Assembly (NCBI RefSeq): GCF_036013955.1
Contig: NZ_CP107903.1
Coordinates: forward strand, 7,502,001 to 7,566,000
Source of the DNA: Streptomyces sp. NBC_00459
GTDB taxonomy: Bacteria > Actinomycetota > Actinomycetes > Streptomycetales > Streptomycetaceae
DNA: 64,000 nucleotides
Direction of reading: 5' to 3'
The notes under the pieces: model-generated
The model's database searches: none
The model's input: the letters and a program-made list of their open reading frames with translations, nothing else
Told to the model about the DNA's origin: nothing
Made by a program: the position numbers and the translations under genes
Part shown: positions 1-9,444 of the stretch, one piece after another
Position numbering within the stretch: position 1 is the first letter of the stretch
Layout: the number at the start of each line of letters is the position of its first letter

Positions 1-318
1 GTGGCCTCGGTGGAGATCGTGGACGAGCGGTGCGTCATCCGCGTACGCGACGACGGCCCCGGCATCCCGGCGCACCTGCTCCCGTCCGTCTTCGAACGCT
101 TCACCCGAGCCGATGTCTCCCGCGCCCGCAACAGCCCCCAGGACGGGGGTTCGGGCCTCGGCCTCGCCATCGTGTCGGCCATCGTGGCGGCCCACGGAGG
201 CGGCATCGACGTCGAAAGCACCCCGGGACACACCGAGTTCACGATCGAACTGCCCACCGCGAGAGTGGTGCCGCCGACGGCGTCGCGCCCTGAACTCCGT
301 ACGCCCCTTCGACGGTGA
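1..318 (+). CDS. Sensor histidine kinase, C-terminal fragment (cut by window start)
   Basis: Only the last 105 residues are inside the window, so position 1 is not the true start. They contain the G1 and G2 boxes of a HATPase domain: DDGPGIP near residue 17 and GSGLGLAIV near residue 50, with VFERFTRAD between them, as in the F box of two-component kinases. The protein would autophosphorylate with ATP and pass phosphate to a response regulator, which probably lies upstream out of view. The tail after the ATPase fold is short and basic. The ATPase identity is clear; the signal sensed cannot be told. Confidence 0.9.
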   Translation: MASVEIVDERCVIRVRDDGPGIPAHLLPSVFERFTRADVSRARNSPQDGGSGLGLAIVSAIVAAHGGGIDVESTPGHTEFTIELPTARVVPPTASRPELRTPLRR

Positions 319-470
319 GCCCGGGTCGTACCCAGGAAGCTCCACCGCGGGCGCAGCGGCCCCGCAGAGGCTGGTCAGGCCGGCCCTGTTGCCGCGTCCC
401 AACCCCCGCCCCCGGCTTCGGGTTTCGCGAGGGCCGCAGTCATCCGGGTGCGGTCCTCGTGCGTCAGGCG

Positions 471-499
471 TTTACAACGGCACCGTGCGGCGCTAGCTT
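471..499 (+). promoter_or_regulatory. Candidate LPMO promoter
   Basis: TTTACA at 471-476 and TAGCTT at 494-499 are separated by 17 bases, a vegetative-type -35/-10 pair. Transcription would begin about 505, immediately before the CebR box, giving a leader of about 200 nt. Inferred from pattern only. Confidence 0.4.
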
Positions 500-514
500 C
501 GAAGGAGGGTGAGG

Positions 515-528
515 TGGGAGCGCTCCCA
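515..528. promoter_or_regulatory. CebR operator (perfect 14-bp palindrome)
   Basis: The sequence TGGGAGCGCTCCCA matches the established operator of CebR, the LacI-family repressor of cellulose and cello-oligosaccharide use in Streptomyces, which cellobiose releases. It sits just downstream of a plausible promoter and upstream of a cellulose-type LPMO gene, so repression in the absence of cellobiose is a natural reading. Confidence 0.85.
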
Positions 529-553
529 CACCGAGCGGACCGGAACCCGTAAG

Positions 554-568
554 CGGGAGTCGCTCCCA
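554..568. promoter_or_regulatory. Degenerate second CebR-like box
   Basis: CGGGAGTCGCTCCCA has the two half-sites of a CebR box but with one extra base in the centre, which shifts half-site phasing. It may be a weak secondary site or a decayed duplicate. Its right arm also pairs with the left arm of the perfect box. Confidence 0.35.
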
Positions 569-705
569 CCTCACCACCCCCCACGCATCACACCGTGCGC
601 ATCGCGCATCACGCGCGCCCCCGCCGGGCGCGCCCCTTCACCCGCACGTTCCGTACGTACCGCACGACGTACGGCGCATCGCGTACGACTGAAGGAGAAC
701 ATGAC

Positions 706-1806
706 ATGGCCCTGACATCAACTTCCCCACCTTCCCCCAGGACCCCACGCCGATTACCGCTACCCACCCGAGGCAGAGCCTTCTTCCTCATCCTGCTGGC
801 TCTGCTCACCGCGATCCCGGCCCTGGGCCTGGTCGTCACGGCGGGCGGTGACGCGGAGGCCCACGGCACCCCGATGAAACCCGGCAGCCGTACCTTCCTC
901 TGTTGGCAGGACGCCCTCACGGACACCGGCGAGATCAAAGCGATCAACCCGGCCTGCAAGACGGCACAACAGGTCAGCGGAACCACGCCGTTCTACAACT
1001 GGTTCTCGGTGCTGCGCTCGGACGGCGCCGGCCGCACCCGGGGCTTCGTCCCGGACGGCCAGCTGTGCAGCGGCGGCAACACCAACTTCACCGGGTTCAA
1101 CACCCCCAGCGCCGACTGGCCGTTGACCCATCTCACCTCGGGTGCCAACGTCGACTTCTCGTACAACGCGTGGGCGGCGCACCCGGGTTGGTTCTACGTC
1201 TACATCACCAAGGACGGCTTCGACCCGACCAAGACACTCACCTGGGACGCGATCGAGTCGCAGCCGTTCCTGAGCGTCGACCACCCGCCGCTCAACGGCA
1301 CCCCGGGCAACGTCGAGGCCAACTACTCCTGGAACGGCACGCTTCCGGCGAACAAGTCCGGGCGTCACATCATCTACATGGTGTGGCAGCGTTCCGACAG
1401 CGCCGAGACGTTCTACTCCTGCTCCGACGTCGTCTTCGACGGCGGCAACGGCGAGGTGACGGGCATCAAGGACCCCGGCAACCCGCCCACCGAGCCCCCG
1501 CCCGGCGCGTGCACCGCCACCCGCCGTACGACGGGCTCCTGGAACGGCGGCTACCAGTCCGAGGTGACCGTCACCAACTCCGGGACCGTGCCGATGCTCG
1601 GCTGGATGGTCGACTGGACCCTCCCGACGGGCCAGACGGTGGACAGCCTCTGGAACGGCAACGCGACCTACAACGGCCAGGCGGTGATGGTCCACAACGC
1701 CAACTGGAACGGCTCGCTCGATCCGGGCAGGACCACGACGTTCGGATACGTCGTCCGGGGCTCGGGCGGTGATACGGCAACTACCCTGCCCTGCCGGGTC
1801 GGTTAG
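706..1806 (+). CDS. Secreted AA10 lytic polysaccharide monooxygenase with CBM2
   Basis: Copper enzyme that oxidatively cleaves crystalline polysaccharide, probably cellulose. The ATG at 706 is chosen because GGAG lies just upstream; the frame stays open to 595 without signal-peptide logic. Residues 1-52 form an export signal ending DAEA, so the mature protein begins with His53 (HGTPMKPGSR), the N-terminal half of the copper histidine brace; the second His is about residue 159 (AAHPGWF). The AA10 domain ends near VVFDGGNGEVTGI, then a Pro-rich linker leads to a family 2 carbohydrate-binding module (SWNGGYQSEVTVTNSG). The sequence resembles cellulose-active CelS2-type enzymes. Leu17 is encoded by TTA (754-756), the rare codon read by bldA tRNA, so translation may be developmentally limited. 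A CebR box precedes the gene. Confidence 0.93.
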   Translation: MALTSTSPPSPRTPRRLPLPTRGRAFFLILLALLTAIPALGLVVTAGGDAEAHGTPMKPGSRTFLCWQDALTDTGEIKAINPACKTAQQVSGTTPFYNWFSVLRSDGAGRTRGFVPDGQLCSGGNTNFTGFNTPSADWPLTHLTSGANVDFSYNAWAAHPGWFYVYITKDGFDPTKTLTWDAIESQPFLSVDHPPLNGTPGNVEANYSWNGTLPANKSGRHIIYMVWQRSDSAETFYSCSDVVFDGGNGEVTGIKDPGNPPTEPPPGACTATRRTTGSWNGGYQSEVTVTNSGTVPMLGWMVDWTLPTGQTVDSLWNGNATYNGQAVMVHNANWNGSLDPGRTTTFGYVVRGSGGDTATTLPCRVG

Positions 1807-1855
1807 ACCCGCGGGGCTGCACGTTCGGGTTCAGGCGGGTTGAAGGCCGCTCAGG

Positions 1856-1888
1856 GCGGACCCGGTGGTCGATACCCACCGGGTCCGC
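1856..1888 (+). terminator. Hairpin terminator after LPMO
   Basis: A perfect 13-bp stem (1856-1868 with 1876-1888) and 7-nt loop begin 50 bases after the LPMO stop. No T-run follows, as is usual in Streptomyces. Confidence 0.65.
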
Positions 1889-1951
1889 GAGCCGGGCCCG
1901 CACGGGGGATGAGGCCCGGGTGGAGTGCGTCCGGTGATGCGACCGGCTGGA

Positions 1952-1963
1952 GACAACGTTGTC
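1952..1963. promoter_or_regulatory. LacI-type operator, copy 1 (GACAACGTTGTC)
   Basis: A perfect 12-bp palindrome with a central CG, typical of LacI-family operators. The identical 12-mer recurs at 9469-9480 next to the second GH92 gene. I noticed it nowhere else in the window. This implies one regulator for both enzymes; its gene is not evident here, unless the ROK protein at 13.5 kb does it. Confidence 0.6.
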
Positions 1964-2189
1964 CAGCGGCCCGAACGTCACTCTATCGCCCCAACGGACG
2001 ACATCGTCAAACCGGTTGCCTCCGGCACCGTCCCCCACCGGAGTGGACCCGCTACCCCGCAGGCGTGACCGGCGCGCGCGTCCCCTCCACGGCCCCCGAC
2101 CTCCCGTGGTACCGCTGGCGCACGTCACTGTCCCCGCGGCTTGTGCGACCTGTGGTGCGCGACCCGTCCGAAGGAGGAGGGGCCGCGTC

Positions 2190-5100
2190 ATGCGTGTCCG
2201 CCCTACGTCCCTGCTGCTGACCGCCGCCCTGGCGCTGGGCACCACCACCCCGGCACTCGCGGCGACGAGTGTGCCCGCAACGCCCCCGAACCCCCTGGTC
2301 CAGGACCCCACCCCGTACGTCGATCCGCTCATCGGCACCAGAAACGGCGGCGACGTCTTCCCGGGCGCCGTCGTCCCGTTCGGCATGCTCTCCTGGAGCC
2401 CGGAGAACACCCGGGGCGACGCCCTCCGCACGGCGGCTCCCGGCGGCTACCACTACGACGCCACCCGCATCCGGGGCTTCAGCCTCACCCACATGTCCGG
2501 TACGGGCTGCGCGGGCGGCAGCGGCGACATCCCGTTCTTCCCGTACGCCGGTCAGGTCACCTCCTCCCCGGCGAGTGACACCAGGGACGCGGTGTACGCG
2601 GCCGACTTCAGCCACGCCGACGAGACGGCGGAGCCCGGCCACTACCGGGTGGGCATGGCGTCCGGGGTCACCGCCGACCTCACGGCGACCACCCGCACAG
2701 GCTCCGCCCGCTTCACCTACCCGGCCGGCAGACCGGCGTCGATGCTGATCCGCACGGCCAACTCCGAGGTGGGCTCGACGGATTCGACGGTCACGATCGA
2801 CCCCGCCGCCCGCACGGTCTCCGGCTCGGTCACCTCCGGCAACTTCTGCGGCCACCTCGACCCCGAAGGCCGACGCGCCTACTACACCCTCCACTTCACG
2901 GCCCGCTTCGACCGCGCCTTCAAGGCGACGGGCACGTGGCGGGACGACCGGCTGAACCCGGGCGGCACCTCCACGTCCGGCGGAACAGGCGGCTTCACCG
3001 CCAACAGGGGCCGTCCGGTGGCCGGCAAAGGGGCAGGCGGCTATGTGGAGTTCGAGCCCGGCGAGGGTCCGGTGGGCGTCAAGGTCGGGATTTCGTACGT
3101 CAGCAGGGCGGGTGCCGAGGCCAACCTCGCGGCCGAGAACCGGCCGACCCGCTCCTTCGCGTCGGTCCAGTACGCAGCCCGACGTGCCTGGCGGGCCAGG
3201 CTCGCCGCCGTCAAGGTGGGCGGGGGCACGGAAGCCGAACGCACCACCTTCTACACCGCCCTCTACCACTCCCTCCTCCACCCGAACGTCATCAGCGACG
3301 CCGACCGCCGCTACCGGGGCGGCGACGGCGAGGTGCATCGGGTCCGCGCGGGCCACGACAGCCAGTACGGCACCTTCTCCGGCTGGGACGTCTACCGCTC
3401 CCAGCTCCAGCTGCTCACCCTCCTCGACCCCGACGCCGGTTCGGACATCGCCCAGTCCCTCTACGAACTCGCCCGCCAGAACGGTGGGTCGTGGGACCGC
3501 TGGCTGCACGGCGCGAGCGGCACCCACGTCATGAACGGCGACCCCTCGCCCGTCTCCCTCGCCGGTATCCGCGCCTTCGGCGGCAGACACTTCGACCTGC
3601 GCGGCGCGCTGGACTCCCTGCTCCGTGCGGCGACGGCACCGACGCGGCAGGACCTGTCCCCGGCGGGCAGGCCCGTCCTGTCGGTCGGGCAACGCCCCTC
3701 CCTGGACAAGTACTTGGCGCACCACTACATGCCGTCGGTGTCCAACGCGTGGGGCGGCGCCGCGGAGACCCTGGAGATGTCGGGCGCGGACTTCGCCCTC
3801 GCCGAACTGGCCCGTGCGGCGGGAAGGACAAGGACGGCGGACAGCTTCATGAAGCGCGCCCAGTGGTGGCAGAACAACTTCGACATCGCGGCCCATCGAA
3901 GCGGCGGCTACATCACCAACCGCAAGGCGGACGGAAGTTGGGTTCCCGGGTTCACCCCGGCCACCGGCAACGGCTTCGTCGAGGGTACGGCGGCCCAGTA
4001 CACCTGGATGGTCCCGCACAACCCGGCGGGCCTGTTCGCGGCGATGGGCGGCACCGCCACGGCGGTCGACCGCCTGGACGCCTTCTTCCACCACCCCGAC
4101 GGCAGCTGGGCCCTCACCGGCAGCGGCGGCGAGAAGTCGGAGCTGGACAACGAACCCTCGGTCAACGTCCCCTACCTGTACGCCTATGCGGGCGCGCCGC
4201 ACAAGGCCCAGGAGACGGTGCGCGCGGCGATGACGAGGCTCTGGTCGACGCGCCCGGGCGGCATCCCAGGCAACGACGACCTCGGCGCCATGTCCTCCTG
4301 GTACGTCTTCGCCGCGCTCGGCATGTACCCACAGGTGCCGTCACGGGCCGAACTGGTCCTGACCTCACCCCTGTTCCCGAGGATCGAGATCGACCGTCCC
4401 TACGGCAACGACATCTCGATCCGCGCAGAGCGAGCGGCAGCGGACACCCCGTACGTCCACTCCCTCGCTGTGAACGGCCGTACGAGCGACCGCCCTTGGC
4501 TCCCGGCGACCTTCGTCCGGCACGGCGGCACACTGGACTACACCCTCGCCGCCACCCCCAGCCGCACCTGGGGCACCGCTCCGTCCGACGCCCCGCCGTC
4601 CTTCCGGGCGGGCGAGCAGCCGTACCAGATCGGCGTCGGGCCCACCGCGGCGACGATCGCACCGGGTGGCAGCACACAGGTGGACATCCGCGCACTGTCC
4701 CTGACGGGCACCGCCACCCCGGGTCCGGAGGTGAGCTTCGAGGTCAGGACCCCGAGCGGCGTAACGGCAACACCTGCCTCCGGAACGGTCGTTGAGGGCA
4801 CCCGGCGGATCACGCTCACGGCGTCTCCCGATGCCGACCAGGGCTTCCATGAGGCGAGGATCAAGGTGACGTCGACGCCTGACACGGCATACGAGCAGCC
4901 GGTCTCCCTCACCGTGGCGGCCCCCGGATCCCTCCTCGCCGCCTACGACAACACGGGCACCTCCGACGACACCGGCGACCACACCGAGGCCGACTACGAC
5001 CGCGGAGGCTGGAGCTACTCACGGCAGGCCCTGGCAGCGGCGGGCCTGGTCCCGGGCGCGCGGGGGAAGCTGCGGACGGGCCTGACCTTCACCTGGCCGA

Positions 5101-5489
5101 GCTCGCCGACGGGCCGTCCGGACAACGCGTCGGCGGCTGCCCAGACAGTGCAACTCGCCATCCCCACCACCCAGATGTCGTTCATCGGCAGTGCGGTCTT
5201 CGGCAGTCGGCAGGCCCGGGCGACCGTCACCTACACCGACGGCACCACCGGCACGGTCGACCTGGCCTTCACCGACTGGACGCTGGGCGGTGGCACGGGC
5301 ACCGTCCAGTACGGCAACGAGGTCGTCGCGAGGACCACGTACCGGAACGTCTCGGGAGGGGGCCGGGACCCGGTCCCGACGTACGTCTTCGCCACCAGGC
5401 CGTTCCAGGCCCCGGCGGGCCGGAGAATCGCGAGCGTCCGCCTCCCGGCCGACGTAGACCTGCACATCTTCGCCCTCGCGGCCACCTGA
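2190..5489 (+). CDS. Secreted GH92 alpha-mannosidase with NEW3-like C-terminal region
   Basis: Calcium-dependent exo-acting enzyme that removes mannose, classically alpha-1,2-linked, from N-glycans or mannans. The ATG at 2190 follows AAGGAGG (2171-2177). A signal peptide of about 24 residues ends ALA. The GH92 region starts at YVDPLIGTRNGGDVFPGA and carries the family acid region FVEGTAAQYTWMVPHN with Glu598, and the catalytic base region GNDDLGAMSSWYVF with Asp696/Asp697. From about residue 810 follows an NPCBM-associated NEW3-type beta domain (IAPGGSTQVDIRAL) and a further beta-rich segment with YDNTGTSDD, likely glycan-binding. Length 1099 aa. It converges with a second, differently built GH92 gene. 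Linkage preference cannot be read from sequence. Confidence 0.9.
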   Translation: MRVRPTSLLLTAALALGTTTPALAATSVPATPPNPLVQDPTPYVDPLIGTRNGGDVFPGAVVPFGMLSWSPENTRGDALRTAAPGGYHYDATRIRGFSLTHMSGTGCAGGSGDIPFFPYAGQVTSSPASDTRDAVYAADFSHADETAEPGHYRVGMASGVTADLTATTRTGSARFTYPAGRPASMLIRTANSEVGSTDSTVTIDPAARTVSGSVTSGNFCGHLDPEGRRAYYTLHFTARFDRAFKATGTWRDDRLNPGGTSTSGGTGGFTANRGRPVAGKGAGGYVEFEPGEGPVGVKVGISYVSRAGAEANLAAENRPTRSFASVQYAARRAWRARLAAVKVGGGTEAERTTFYTALYHSLLHPNVISDADRRYRGGDGEVHRVRAGHDSQYGTFSGWDVYRSQLQLLTLLDPDAGSDIAQSLYELARQNGGSWDRWLHGASGTHVMNGDPSPVSLAGIRAFGGRHFDLRGALDSLLRAATAPTRQDLSPAGRPVLSVGQRPSLDKYLAHHYMPSVSNAWGGAAETLEMSGADFALAELARAAGRTRTADSFMKRAQWWQNNFDIAAHRSGGYITNRKADGSWVPGFTPATGNGFVEGTAAQYTWMVPHNPAGLFAAMGGTATAVDRLDAFFHHPDGSWALTGSGGEKSELDNEPSVNVPYLYAYAGAPHKAQETVRAAMTRLWSTRPGGIPGNDDLGAMSSWYVFAALGMYPQVPSRAELVLTSPLFPRIEIDRPYGNDISIRAERAAADTPYVHSLAVNGRTSDRPWLPATFVRHGGTLDYTLAATPSRTWGTAPSDAPPSFRAGEQPYQIGVGPTAATIAPGGSTQVDIRALSLTGTATPGPEVSFEVRTPSGVTATPASGTVVEGTRRITLTASPDADQGFHEARIKVTSTPDTAYEQPVSLTVAAPGSLLAAYDNTGTSDDTGDHTEADYDRGGWSYSRQALAAAGLVPGARGKLRTGLTFTWPSSPTGRPDNASAAAQTVQLAIPTTQMSFIGSAVFGSRQARATVTYTDGTTGTVDLAFTDWTLGGGTGTVQYGNEVVARTTYRNVSGGGRDPVPTYVFATRPFQAPAGRRIASVRLPADVDLHIFALAAT

Positions 5490-5601
5490 CTGCCTGACCG
5501 GCGCCGCCTCTGGCGGAGGACACCACCGCCCTACGCCGGTTGCTGCCCCGCCTCCCCGCCCGCCTCCCCGACCCCTGACCGGCGAAGCGGGCAGGGGCAG
5601 G

Positions 5602-8600
5602 TCAGCCCAACAACTCCACCTCCGCCAGCGTCGACTCACCGTCGAGGACCAGCCGGTACCGCGCGTACGAGCCCCCGGACGCCACCGAGAACACCCGGGT
5701 CTGCCTGTCCCACCTGAACGACTCACCTGAACGCCGGTCCAACGTCTGCCAGTTCGCGCCGTCGGATGAGGATGCGGAGGAGCTGGAGCCCTGCAACACC
5801 CAGCCCGTCGGAGCCTGGGTCCGGCCCGAGGACGTCAGCGTGTACTGAACGGCCTTCGTGGGACCGGCGATCGGCAGCTCCACGGACGTCACCGTCGCGT
5901 TCGTCGCCGACGTGTTGTCGAACAACGCGCCCCCGCCCGTCACCACATCCGTCCGCGGTGTCGGCACCGCGTCGTCCTGCGTGATCGACACCGGGGCCGC
6001 GTCCTTAGCCGCTCCCCAGGTCGAGGGCTCGGAGCCCATCCCGAACTCCAGGGTCCCGCCTTGGGAGATGATCGAGTGGGGGAGTGAAGTCGACGTCCAG
6101 GGCAGGCCGTTGACCTTCAGACCCTGCACGTACACGTTCCGAGCGTTGTTGGCCGGGGCGCTGATCACCAGATCCCGGCCGTTCTCCAGATGGACCGTGG
6201 CCCTGGTGAACAGCGGGGAACCGATGGCGTATTCGCCGCTGCCCATGACCAACGGGTAGAAGCCGAGTGCCGAGAACAGATACCAGGCCGACTGCTCGCC
6301 GTTGTCCTCGTCGCCGTGGTAGCCCTGGCCGATCTCGCTGCCCGTGTAGAGACGGGACAGGACCTCGCGGACGTTCTTCTGTGTCTTCCAGGGCCGGCCG
6401 GCCGCGTCGTACATGTAGTTCACGTGGTGGGCCACCTGGTTGGAGTGGCCGTACATCCCCATCCGGACGTCCCGTGCCTCCGTCATCTCGTGGATGACCC
6501 CCTTGTACGAGCCCACGAACTCGGGCGAGGCCGTCTCCGGGGTCTCGAAGTAGTCGTCGAGCTTGTCCGCGAGGCCCGCCCGGCCGCCGTAGAGGTTGGC
6601 CAGGCCCCGGCTGTCCTGCGGGGCGGTGAAGGCGTAACCCCAGCCGTTCGTCTCGGTGTAGTCGTGGCCCCAGACGCGCGGGTCGTACGCCGACGACTCC
6701 ACCCGCCAGTCGCCCCGCGCGTTCCGGCCCTGGAAGAAGCCGGCCCTGGTGTCGAACAACCGCACATAGTCCTGGGCACGGTTGAGGAAGTACTCGGACT
6801 CCTCCTTGTACCGCGCCTGCCCCGTCTCCCGGTACAACTCCTGACCCATCCGGGCGATGCCGTAGTCGTTGAGGTAGCCCTCCAGCGCCCACGACAGGCC
6901 CTCACGGGTCTCCGTGCTCGTGTAGCCGAGGAAGGGTGAGGTCGCCATGCCCTTGCGGCCCACGCCCGACATCGGGGGCACGACGGTCGCGTTCTTCACG
7001 GCCGCGTCGTAGGCCGACCTCGCGTCGAAACCGACGCCCTTCACATAGGCGTCGGCGAACGCCACGTCCGACGAGGTGCCCGTCATCAGATCGGCGTACC
7101 CGGGGGAGGACCAGCGCGAGGTCCAGCCGCCGTCCTTGTACTGCTGCACGAAACCGTCGACCATCTCGCCCGCCTGACGAGGCGTCAGGAGCGAGTAGGC
7201 GGGCCAGGTCGTCCGATAGGTGTCCCAGAAGCCGTTGTTGACGTACACCTTGCCGTCCACGATCTTCGCCCCGGTGTGCGTCGGGGTGTCGGGCCCCGGC
7301 ATCGGGGAGAACGGAGACGCGTACTGGAACTTCGAACCGACCTTCTCGAAGCCGGAGTTGGGGTACAGATACAGCCGGTACAGGCTGGAGTAGAGCGTCG
7401 TCAGCTGGTCCGGCGTCGCCCCCTCCACCTCGACCTTCCCGAGCAGCCCGTCCCACTGCCGCTGCGCGGCTGCCCGCACCGCCTCGAAGGACGTACCCTC
7501 CGGAATCTCCTGACGCAGATTGGCCCTGGCCTGCTCGACGCCGATGAGCGAGGTGGCGATCCGCAGTGTCACGGTCCCGTCCGGCGCCGGCCTGAACCGG
7601 AGATAGCCCTTGACCCCGCTCGACGACCCCTCCGTGACCACCGCGTCGTCGTCGAACACCCCGTACACGAACAGCCGGGTGGCCCCCGTCGACAGGCCCG
7701 ACTTCACGTCCGAGTAGCCGGTGAAGGTGCCGTTCTCCTGGTCGAGGGTCAGGCCCGCCTGGTCGGTGACGTTGTCGAACAGGACGCTCGCGTCGTCGCC
7801 GGGGTAGGTGAAGCGCAGCACCGCCGCGTGGTCGGTCGGCGTCATCTCGGCCCTGACGCCGTTCTCGAACCGCACCCCGTAGTAGTGGGGCCGCGCGGTC
7901 TCGTTCTCGTGCCGGAAGGGCAGTGCCCGTGCCGTACGGCCGGTGTCCGGGGTGCCGGCGGCGGCGGACGGCATCACCTGGAAGGTCTGCCGGTCACCCA
8001 TCCAGGGGCTCGGCTCATGACTCGCGCTGAACGCCTGGATCGTCGGCAGGTTGTCGGCGTTGTTGGCCCGCGCGTAGTCGTAGAGCCAGCTCAGCGAGCC
8101 CGCGTTGGTCACCGGCGTCCAGAAGTTGAAACCGTGCGGCACGGCCGTCGCCGGGAAGTTGTTGCCCCGGGAGAAGCCGCCGCTGGAGTTGGTGCCCCGG
8201 GTCGTCACCGCATGGTCGGACAGGTGTTCCCGAGGTGGCTCGGGGGCGACGGTCCGGAGCGTCACGTCGTCGATCCAGCCCCGGAACCTGGCCGGGCCGG
8301 CCGGCGAGTCGTAGGCCACCAGCACCCGGTCGACGGTCCTCCCCTGAGCCACCGCCCCGATCCGCGAGGCCACATGGTTCCACTGGTTGACGTACAACCC
8401 CTTCGCCGCGCCCTGCCCCTGAGGCGTCAGCGCGAAGCCGTGCTGGTCGACCGCCCGAAGTTCACTCAGAAGGGTGCCGTCCGTGAAGACCAGGTCCACC
8501 GACACGTTCGTGGCGTCGTAGTCGAGATCACCGTCCGCCATCGAGGGGAAGATCCGGTACGACAGTTCGGTGTCCCGGTCGACGGCCACGTTCACGTCGA

Positions 8601-9444
8601 ACACCTTGTTGGACGAGTACGCCCGCCCGGCCGCCCGATGCGTGCCGGCGTACCGCAGCGCCCGTTTGCCCGTGAAACCGGCGCGCGCCTTCGCGGTCGG
8701 CGAGCCGCTCGGGCCGCGGTCGACCAGCGACAGCATGTCCCGGGGCGCAGGAGTGTCACCGCCGCCCGTCGAGAACTGGACATCGGCGAGCTGCGTGATG
8801 GCTCCCCCGTTGTTCCGCCCGATGTCGAGCCGGAAATGCCGGTACTCGGCAGGCGAGGACAGGTCGTACGACCTGGTCCGGAACCGCTCGGCGAACGACT
8901 CGCCCGAGCGACGGTCGAGGGTCCTCCAGCCCGTCGTCCCGTCCACCGAGCCCTGGAGCGTCCAGTCGGCCGGGTCGCGTTCGGCGTGGTCGTTGGCCGA
9001 GGTCAGCGCATACGTGACCACCTTGAGCGGCTCGTCCAGGTCGAACTCCACCCACCCGGTGGACGCGAACGTCAGCCACTTGGTCCCCGGCACGCCGTCG
9101 ACGAGGTTCTCCTTCACCTCACCCCCGCCTGTGTTCTCGCCGCTCGCCCGTACGTCCGTCACATGGTCGGTCGCGTTGCCCGGGATGCCGCTGCTGTAGC
9201 CGCCGTCGACACCCGAGGTCCGCCTGGTGCCGTCCGGACCGGTGTCGACGGTGTTCAGCCAGTCCGGCGCCGGCTCACCCGCCTCGAACGAGGAGGCGAA
9301 CTCCCGGTCGGCGGCCGGTGCGGTGACCGGGAGGGCGGTCGCCGCACCCTGTCCACCGATCGCCAGTGCGAACACCGTTGCGATGGCTGGAATTGATCCG
9401 AACTGCCATCCGTACCGAGCCCTGTTTCGAACTCCCTGCCGCAT
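5602..9444 (-). CDS. Secreted multidomain GH92 glycosidase with discoidin-like domains
   Basis: Large (1280 aa) secreted member of GH92. The frame is open to 9693, but the ATG at 9444 has GGGAGGG at 9453-9459 and starts a signal peptide ending near GAATALPVTAPAA; the upstream extension would run through the operator. Two F5/8-type discoidin-like modules flank the catalytic part: one at about residues 95-210 (GTKWLTFASTGWVEFDL) and a C-terminal one (GWVLQGSSSS ... LAEVELLG); both share LDRRSGESF. The GH92 core has TETNGWGYAFTAPQD (Glu931) and GDEDNGEQSAWYLFSALGFY (Asp1045-Glu1046-Asp1047), the acid and base regions of the family. This is a different GH92 subgroup from the neighbour, suggesting a different linkage or substituted mannoside. 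A TTGACA-like -35 lies at 9525-9530. Confidence 0.9.
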   Translation of the reverse strand: MRQGVRNRARYGWQFGSIPAIATVFALAIGGQGAATALPVTAPAADREFASSFEAGEPAPDWLNTVDTGPDGTRRTSGVDGGYSSGIPGNATDHVTDVRASGENTGGGEVKENLVDGVPGTKWLTFASTGWVEFDLDEPLKVVTYALTSANDHAERDPADWTLQGSVDGTTGWRTLDRRSGESFAERFRTRSYDLSSPAEYRHFRLDIGRNNGGAITQLADVQFSTGGGDTPAPRDMLSLVDRGPSGSPTAKARAGFTGKRALRYAGTHRAAGRAYSSNKVFDVNVAVDRDTELSYRIFPSMADGDLDYDATNVSVDLVFTDGTLLSELRAVDQHGFALTPQGQGAAKGLYVNQWNHVASRIGAVAQGRTVDRVLVAYDSPAGPARFRGWIDDVTLRTVAPEPPREHLSDHAVTTRGTNSSGGFSRGNNFPATAVPHGFNFWTPVTNAGSLSWLYDYARANNADNLPTIQAFSASHEPSPWMGDRQTFQVMPSAAAGTPDTGRTARALPFRHENETARPHYYGVRFENGVRAEMTPTDHAAVLRFTYPGDDASVLFDNVTDQAGLTLDQENGTFTGYSDVKSGLSTGATRLFVYGVFDDDAVVTEGSSSGVKGYLRFRPAPDGTVTLRIATSLIGVEQARANLRQEIPEGTSFEAVRAAAQRQWDGLLGKVEVEGATPDQLTTLYSSLYRLYLYPNSGFEKVGSKFQYASPFSPMPGPDTPTHTGAKIVDGKVYVNNGFWDTYRTTWPAYSLLTPRQAGEMVDGFVQQYKDGGWTSRWSSPGYADLMTGTSSDVAFADAYVKGVGFDARSAYDAAVKNATVVPPMSGVGRKGMATSPFLGYTSTETREGLSWALEGYLNDYGIARMGQELYRETGQARYKEESEYFLNRAQDYVRLFDTRAGFFQGRNARGDWRVESSAYDPRVWGHDYTETNGWGYAFTAPQDSRGLANLYGGRAGLADKLDDYFETPETASPEFVGSYKGVIHEMTEARDVRMGMYGHSNQVAHHVNYMYDAAGRPWKTQKNVREVLSRLYTGSEIGQGYHGDEDNGEQSAWYLFSALGFYPLVMGSGEYAIGSPLFTRATVHLENGRDLVISAPANNARNVYVQGLKVNGLPWTSTSLPHSIISQGGTLEFGMGSEPSTWGAAKDAAPVSITQDDAVPTPRTDVVTGGGALFDNTSATNATVTSVELPIAGPTKAVQYTLTSSGRTQAPTGWVLQGSSSSASSSDGANWQTLDRRSGESFRWDRQTRVFSVASGGSYARYRLVLDGESTLAEVELLG

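Larger units (their letters stand above)
319..705. other. Intergenic region upstream of the LPMO gene
   Basis: No gene is supported here. The stretch holds a candidate promoter (471-499), a perfect CebR-type operator (515-528), and a second related inverted sequence (554-568). The arms 511-522 and 561-572 are reverse complements of each other, so the two boxes could also pair as one longer inverted repeat. Confidence 0.6.
1807..2189. other. Intergenic region between LPMO and first GH92 gene
   Basis: Contains the LPMO terminator hairpin (1856-1888) and the palindrome at 1952-1963. The reading frame of the following gene is open through part of it, but codon pattern and the lack of a ribosome site argue it is not coding. 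Confidence 0.55.

Noticed and set aside
1989..2016. Second operator near GACGACATCGTC upstream of the first GH92 gene
   Set aside because: Arms match only at the ends and the centre is not symmetric; weaker than the site at 1952.
2052..4202. 716-codon open frame on the minus strand across the first GH92 gene
   Set aside because: Low-complexity Arg/Gly/Val-rich translation; a shadow of the GH92 gene in GC-rich DNA.
7276..9396. 706-codon plus-strand frame across the second GH92 gene
   Set aside because: Same shadow effect; no ribosome site or domain, while the opposite strand has clear GH92 motifs.
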